From positions 23,707,419 to 23,771,418 of the forward strand of contig OZ020486.1 in assembly GCA_963971405.1 (NCBI GenBank): 64,000 nt of DNA. Reading direction: 5' to 3'. Under the pieces are notes generated by a model. It saw only the letters and a program-made list of their open reading frames with translations, did no database searches and was not told where the DNA came from. Shown piece by piece: positions 57,247 through 64,000 of the stretch. This stretch comes from Psococerastis gibbosa (Eukaryota; Arthropoda; Insecta; Psocodea; Psocidae). The translations under genes and the position numbers were made by a program. Numbering within the stretch: the stretch's first letter is position 1; the number at the start of each line of letters is the position of its first letter.

Positions 57247-60200
57247 TTTCTTCCAGGGTCGCGGCCGCTATAAAAGTAGCATACTTGTAAATAGGTTTTT
57301 CTCCCCCGAACTATCCTAGAGCCGCTTTTCTGCATTACTTCAGGATAGTCGTGTCCTTTTCAACTGTGTTAATTGGTTAAGGTCTTACCTCTTTCATCTT
57401 GCGGCTCAAGCTGAGCCATGCCTTCACATGCAGGACTCGTAAATAGGCTATGTAGGCTAGATGTAGCAATAATTGAATATACAATAGTATCTTACCTAAC
57501 CTGTATCATAAAGTTTAATGGATAATACTCATAGACAAAGACGCTCATTGTATGTAACTTATTATATTGGACCGTACGCTGCCATTACCATAGCTAATAA
57601 CATGGTGAATTCTATAGTCAGAGCAGCCCCAATTTTCCAAAGTTAAATGGAAAGCCAACTCGTGATGAGTCAGAGTGCAACAGCTTCATTCACGCCTCAC
57701 CTAATAAATTTTCGATTTTGTTGAGCTTCCCTCGGCTGCACAAAATTAACCAAACTCCACATTTACAGGAATCAGGAATAACACAAATCTAATTTAGATC
57801 ATCTCGGTGGGATTTGGAAATTGAAGAGGGTGCTCGACAAACTCATTAGCTATTGATATAATGCCCTGATCTGTCTCAGTTACACCCTCGTCCATACTTC
57901 ACTAACTTTTCCCACCCAGTGGCAGTTGATTGCGGCTTATCATTATTTTTTCACAGGCAAAGTTGTGAAAGTTTTATTGAAATTCTAATTTTTGGCTATT
58001 GTTTTGACTATACCAGCAATACAAATACCTAATCTGGGGTGATCCAGTCTAAATACAGGCATGGTTATGAAACCGTGCACGAGCTTTGAAAAGAAATTAT
58101 TTTGGCATTATGGATTATTCTGAAGCAATCTTTCCAAGTAGACTAAGTCTCGAAACTTTTCTTGTCTAGCCACTATTTAATATACTACGTACTGATGAAG
58201 CAGTAGAATACGGGCTGATCTGAAAGCGCACATCTAAATGTTTCGCTAACATCGGCTCTTGACATCTTCAGTGGCCCTACGTTGTCTTCGAAAATTGTAT
58301 CTTCGAGGCTCAGTAGCAACTATTTCGGCAAGGATTTTTGTTTTGATTCTGTGGAACGGCGAAAGTGGAGAATTTTCCTAACAAACGCCTGTACCGTTTT
58401 ATGCCGTTTTCCCGGGTAAGGGGAATAACACTAATACTTTTATATTTATATACTGGGCCGAGGGGTTGGAAGCGAAGGCATCCTGGCCCCTGATTAGCTC
58501 GCTGTCAACTCAACTCCTATCTTGCTCCCTTATTTGCTCGCTGCTAACTCAACCTGATTTCAGGTTGATTACAAAATTCTCCTTGTTAATTTGTTCTGTT
58601 AGTTATTATGTTCTTCCTGTTGACGTTCTTTGGGGGCATGTAGATTTCTATAGTCTCTCTGTGCAACTGGGGAAAGTTGTACGGTACGTATGACCTGTTC
58701 CTTCTTACCTAGTGAAAGTTTAAACAAGCAATTTATTGTACAATATATTGCAGATTTTCTATTTTCACAATATATCTTAAAACAATTAAGTTCTAAGGCT
58801 CCGTACAGACACTTTCCTATTTTATTTTAAGTCAGTACTTGGTTGCAACTAGGCTACTGCTGCAAGGTGACTTTTCATCAGTTAAGTACGGCAGCAAAGT
58901 GTTTTCTAAGCGCGGGAACCATCAAGAAGCAATATCCATTTTTATGCAGCTTCCCTCAAGTAATGTAATATTTCAAAATTCACATGTAGTTCACCTCTAA
59001 TGAGATTTTGTCCAAAGTGATGAGTCAACCAGACCATCCCTTGGTTTCCAGAATAGAGCAAATTGCAATCACTTTGCGGGCGCGTGTCGGCCGGCTGCTG
59101 GGTGTCGGGTGCCAAGGGATTTACATTACTACGTAGGGGGGGGGGGGAATACTGTATCAACGCAAAATTAGTGATATCAAGTGTGATGTAAGTTTCGAGA
59201 GAAAAAAATTAAAAATATATATAAATTGCTAAGCTATAGAAGAAACTATTGCTATGCTACGCTGTAAATGATCCAGTGTTGCTTTTTTTGCTGAATGTAC
59301 TGTATCGTGTGAACGAACGCAATGGTGTACATTAAGTTAAAATAAAACAATTATTATTTGGTTGATTCGACATCAAAATAACCAATTCATCTATTACCTA
59401 TACGTACACAATGGTCTTATACATATATAATATGTTAATTAATCACTATACTATATTTTACCTAGGCTAATAAAAGCTTCAGCAAATTATTGATAATATT
59501 TTCTATTATATATATATTTTTATTTTAGACTAATTTCTCCATGACACTCGTCACACGAAAGTATTATGATAGTTAAACTCAATTTCAGACAGTTATTGTG
59601 CAAGTACAGTACGGTAAGTGTGTGGGATGGTTTTACATTTTAATACGTAAGGCTAGGTACTGTAATGTGCAGTAAAAGCCAGACCCACCATTGCTGGAGA
59701 AGTCTCTGTACGGAATACTGCCGGGCACCATGACTTTAAAAGTAAATATGGGAACCGCCCTATTAAGTTAGTTATTATTTTTTAAGGACTTTTTATGGAC
59801 CCATGCCTAATTATAGTGGCCCATAGGTCCATAACCGCTCTAAGTATAATTACGTACGTGGCAAAAATTTTATTCACTTTTATGGCCTGTCAGTTGAATA
59901 TGTGTTTTCTTTAGAATGCTTCTAAGCAAATATAGTAAACAAAGCCTTGTACCTATTTTTAAGATATTAACCTCATCCTATCAAGGTCTTTCCATTCTCT
60001 TCTCAATAATACAATAAACTCTAATAATGAAGTTACACGTATACCTATACAGATGAACTGCTATTTTAATTTAACAGTAGATTTTTAATCAACTACGGTA
60101 CCCAGTACCCAGGTTTATTATATGGACAATGTTTAAAACTTTGTGGATCAGTACATTCATTTATCAAAAGTGGTAGAGAGAATATCTAAAAATAGTTTTA

Positions 60201-60732
60201 TTAACACCCCAGTACTAACTTCTATAGTAAACTCTTGAGATAAAGGCTACAGAGGACATGGGCTTCGATTTGGTGAAGAGAAGAGCTAGCTGTATTATGT
60301 AACCAAATGAAGCAATATAACGTAGCATAAAAACCCTCGCCATTGGAGAAAAAAATGGAATTGAGGGAAACTGTGGGCAGCACGAGGGTCCCCTCGATAA
60401 GCTCCCCGCGATTTCCATGATTTATACTTCAATTATGGATTGTAGCCCGGGAAAATTCATAAATCCGCACCCTCTCGAAAAACTGGTGCCCACTTCGCTA
60501 AGCCGCAGCGACAGAGCGCGCCCGGGCGAAACCCTGTTTTTCACAAACAGGTAGGATTATCTGCGGGCGCGAACGTGGGATTAAAGTTGGGCGTGGATGC
60601 TCTCTCGGACGCGATGAAAATTCCACCCAAGATAATCTGTTCAAACTGGACATGACTGTGTCGGCCAATTTCCTATCACCGTTTATCGGAAATTATTCAC
60701 TACACGGGAAAGCAAAAAAAGTAATAAAGAAC
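57247..60732. other. intergenic, no gene recognised
   Basis: AT-rich, with a G-run at 59137-59148. No supported coding sequence. Confidence 0.6.
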
Positions 60733-61593
60733 CGGTCCGAGTTTACTCGAACATGCTTTCCAATTTATCGAAATTAGTAGATAGAGAAAATGAGTAATTT
60801 CATGGTAAATAATTTTCCTATGGTTAAATTTCCAAAATCTCGGTGGGGGGAGGGGGCTTATCCACCTGACGTCACTAGAGGTGAGGTAAATTCTAGATAG
60901 TCAGACAACAGTCAGACACACAGCAATACTGGCAGGGCAAGCAATGCGTTTGAGTTTTTTCAAAAAAACATTTTTTTGTACAAAACCAAATTTTCTGGGA
61001 AAGCAACCTGTCCGATTTCGTTACTCAATTTAACACCTAAAACATACCTGTAGGTAGAAATCATAGATAGAAAGGTGCCGCAGAAAAATTATTTTTTAGT
61101 CATTTTTAATTAAAATTTAGTCATTTTTATTTTTTTACCCCCAGAAGCAAACTATCAAGGGGCAAGCGACCCCCCGCATTTTATCAACATTAATAACAAC
61201 TACAATATACTGTATGTGAATTTAAAAGTAATCGTTGGAGCCATTTTTGGGAAATAATTTGTTTTTTAGACGTTTTTTTGGAGTTTTTTGAAAATAAAAC
61301 CCCCCCAAATTGAGTTAGCCCCAAATAAAAAAAATTGTTCTGAGGTATGATTTTTGTGAACCTACATGCCGAATTTCATAAAAATCGAGTGGGTAGTTTG
61401 CCCGGAAATTGACGCACAGACAGACACACAGACATACAGACAGACATACAAACAGAGCGACAGACAGACATTTCGTAAAAACCACTTTTTTGGGTTCCTG
61501 GTACCTTAAACCGTGTAAATCCGTTGAAATCTCGGAATCGAAAATTTCGACCGTCACAAAGCTTTCCTTATACTACGTATAAATTGGAAAACA
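60733..61593 (+). repeat. (CAGA)n-bearing repeat family, copy 4 (near full length)
   Basis: Starts GAACCGGTCCGAGTTTACTC, with GCTTTCCAATTTAT at 60755-60768 and ATAAATTGGAAAAC at the right end. The internal order is as in copy 2. The microsatellite is a CAGACAGACACACAGACATA variant at about 61417-61470. Confidence 0.87.
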
Positions 61594-61792
61594 AAAATGA
61601 TAGCTAGAGACTCAATAGGTAAGACTTATTGAACCCACAATACCCAATACCCAATAAAGTTGCAACATTTAGGGAAGAAGACGCCACCCCCGACAAGCGG
61701 AAGCTTTGGGGTGGTCGTGAATTGTAATTAACCTATTTTTACATTGCATTAATATAATTCCCTAGCTGGTGGAGTAACCAGTTACGAAAAAA

Positions 61793-62042
61793 AAATGATC
61801 CCGAGGCATGATTTTTGTGAACCTGCATGCCGAATTTCATCAAAATCGACCGAGTAGTTTGCCTGGAAATCGACGAACAGACAGGCAGACAGACAGAGCG
61901 ACAGAGCGACAGATAGATATTTCGTAAAAACCACTTTTTTGGGTTCCTGGGACCTCAAAACGTGTAAATCCGTTGAAATCTCGGAATCGAAAATTTCGAC
62001 CATCACAAAGCTTTCCTTATACTACGTATAAATTGGAAAGCA
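61793..62042 (+). repeat. (CAGA)n-bearing repeat family, copy 5 (3' part only)
   Basis: Begins at AAATGATCCCGAGGCATGAT and ends ATAAATTGGAAAGCAA, about 200 bp after copy 4 and in the same orientation. It is preceded by CCAGTTACGAAAAAAAAATG, which may be the end of another repeat. Confidence 0.82.
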
Positions 62043-63299
62043 ATAAAATACTGTAAGTGGCATGCAGCAGTGCAGCAACAAAGAGATTGAAAATACATAC
62101 ACAAGTAGAATCTCTTTAATATATTGAAAATGCTTAGATTATCTGCAGCTAAAAAGTGCTGTCGGACTGAACAAAGTGTAATCCAGTAAAACTCATTCAG
62201 CACCATTTTCATTGGACAATCTATATTAAATAATAGACTAAGTCATGTTGATATCTACTTATATTGTCGTACTTCCTTGCAGAATCTAAAATTTAGTTTG
62301 TGTATTGTTATAATTCATAGAAACCACGCAGTCAACTTGTAATTCTGTGCACAAAACAAGTGGTGGTACTATGCGCTTCTCGAGTCAAGCTTGGGCGCCG
62401 TTTTGGAAATCGACCCGCAGCTATTACATACATATTTCTATAAGAAAGTTGTCCACGGTACCTTTAGTATTTTAACCCTCAAATTACAGTAGATCTGCTA
62501 TTAATTGGGAAAGAAATAGCCAGATGTTGCAAGTGGGAGAAAAGTTTGTAGTTTGCCAGTCGAGCGAGCGCCTCCCCTGCTTGCTATGAAGGTTGCAACG
62601 GCTCCTTCCCCGGGGACAGCCTCGGCTACATGACTTCTCCACGTAATTTTCCGTCTCGCACTCGAGCTCACCACCCTTTCAAATTGAAAGGCTGTGCAAA
62701 ATTTACTGCAACGCTTCCGTTTGATGTGAACAAGTTGGCGCTAACTTGGAATTATTTGGGGGTTCTAGGTTATTTTAGCGTATAAGGCAGGTGCGGCTTT
62801 ATACATTGTTTCAAGGGGGGTTTCGATACTAAATATTATAGTTTTTTATGTATATAGACCCCCATGCCCTCGGTATTTTACCTCGAAAAAGACGGCCAAT
62901 TATGGTTAACAATTCAAACCCCAAATGTTTTTTTCAGATTAATTTAGCCGAGAATTAGCATTTTTAAATATTTTCCAGTGGGCCTACAATGCCGATTATC
63001 TTTAATCTTAACCTAGGATTAAGAATGTAAACAGGATAATTTTACAATGGAATATCATAAATTTTTAACATCAGGCATTTTTAGGCCTACGGGACTGTGG
63101 AAAGTGCTACAACCACCCGGTTCCTCGAATAAAGCCGTGCCTGGTTTAAAGGTCTGTCCTATTTAACTCTCAGAAAGTATTTTGATAAGTCTGGTTAATT
63201 GGTTTAATAAGTATAGCTTACCATTTCCCGTGCAAAGATGAGATGAAACCTAAATCTGTTTATAGCTAGTGTGCATGGAGAACGAAATTTGCACAAAGC
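62043..63299. other. intergenic, no gene recognised
   Basis: Contains a fragment near 62995-63050 with AATGTAAACAGGATAATTTT, like the palindromic family at 7780-8375. Otherwise nothing recognisable. Confidence 0.55.
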
Positions 63300-63537
63300 C
63301 AGTGGCGGCACTAGAAATTTTAAGGTGGGGGGGGGGCCACGGAGGGGCATGACTTCTATTTGGGGGGGCCAATGAAAAAACAAAATACTTTTCATTGGGA
63401 GTAGGTATACCGTTCAATAATTCAGCAATTTAACAAAATGTAAAATGTCTCAAAACTGGGGGGGCCCCGGAGGGGCCGGAGAAACTTTTGGGGGGGGGGG
63501 GCAGGCCCCCTCGGGCACCCCTGTAGCGCCGCCACTG
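63300..63537. mobile_element. hAT-like MITE, CAGTGGCGGC ends, 238 bp, perfect 8 bp TSD
   Basis: Left end CAGTGGCGGCACTAGA and right end GTAGCGCCGCCACTG. CACAAAGC is found at 63292-63299 and again at 63538-63545. The interior is G/C-tract rich and non-coding. The ends resemble those of the larger element at 15426-16128. Confidence 0.88.
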
Positions 63538-64000
63538 CACAAAGCTAAGGTAGTATGTAAAAAAAATGAAGCCCTACTTAAGTACTTATCACACGTGTTA
63601 TTTACAATATGCTACTGTGAGGAAAAACTGGAGCACCTGCATGGTATTATGCTATCGTGGTGTGAATTTGGCTTACTTTAGCCAATAACATTACATTTTT
63701 TGGGGTGCTCAAGCCACGACTTCTCTTAAAAGTTATAAGCACCAATCATCATACAAGTTGACGCTACTGGTAGAGTGGCTTCCATCAAAAAATACTGTGT
63801 GTCGCCGTTTCTCCCTATTTTATTGGAAGTAACTAAATTCATCTATACTATAAAAAATTACCATATTTTTTTAATGGTAGCTTACAGATACCAAATCCAG
63901 CGGTCAACTTTTAAACCCACAAATCATGGGGAAACAAAAGAAAATAAACCGGATTAATTGGCGGGTTGGAAATACAAAGGGTGAGCAAAACAGATGTCAT
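63538..64000. other. intergenic to window edge, nothing recognised
   Basis: AT-rich; short frames only. Confidence 0.55.

Overview
The window is eukaryotic, AT-rich, mostly non-coding nuclear DNA from an animal, most likely an arthropod. The evidence is spliced exons with GT/AG borders, many SINE, LINE and DNA-transposon remnants, microsatellites, and the 3' half of a T-box gene whose protein fits the Tbx20/H15/midline class. The species cannot be named from the sequence.

Layout. (1) 1-14128: the last three coding exons of the Tbx20-like gene (2567-2725, 3710-3786, 13594-14128) on the + strand; earlier exons lie left of the window. The 9.8 kb last intron holds MITEs, a tRNA-derived SINE, a decayed reverse-transcriptase relic and much unassigned AT-rich DNA. 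(2) 14129-23583: 3' flank and intergenic DNA with a 703 bp hAT-like non-autonomous element with a perfect 8 bp target-site duplication, an RNase H relic, SINE pieces and the first copy of an ~0.85-0.9 kb (CAGA)n-bearing repeat family. (3) About 23590-38205: a compound element of about 14.6 kb bounded by inverted terminal regions. It holds one intact 1326-codon gene for a protein-primed type family-B DNA polymerase, with N-terminal C2H2 fingers and an embedded endonuclease-VII-like Cys/His module. Next to it are scrambled fragments of a second polymerase copy, a truncated capsid-like gene, a small beta-rich protein fragment, several satellite-like arrays, LINE insertions and a perfect 297 bp-arm palindrome ending at a 200 N assembly gap. 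It resembles Polinton/Maverick- or adintovirus-like elements, but no integrase, packaging ATPase or protease is visible. (4) 38206-64000: gene-poor DNA with no host gene I can support. It contains a 5'-truncated LINE with a 12 bp target-site duplication, several hAT-like MITEs with 8 bp duplications, and four more copies of the (CAGA)n repeat family.

The two functional themes are a developmental transcription factor gene, read through spliced exons, and a virus-like self-replicating element whose polymerase alone is intact. The most interesting region is 23590-38205, where the intact polymerase sits between direct repeats of ~1 kb and beside a mosaic of its own broken relatives.
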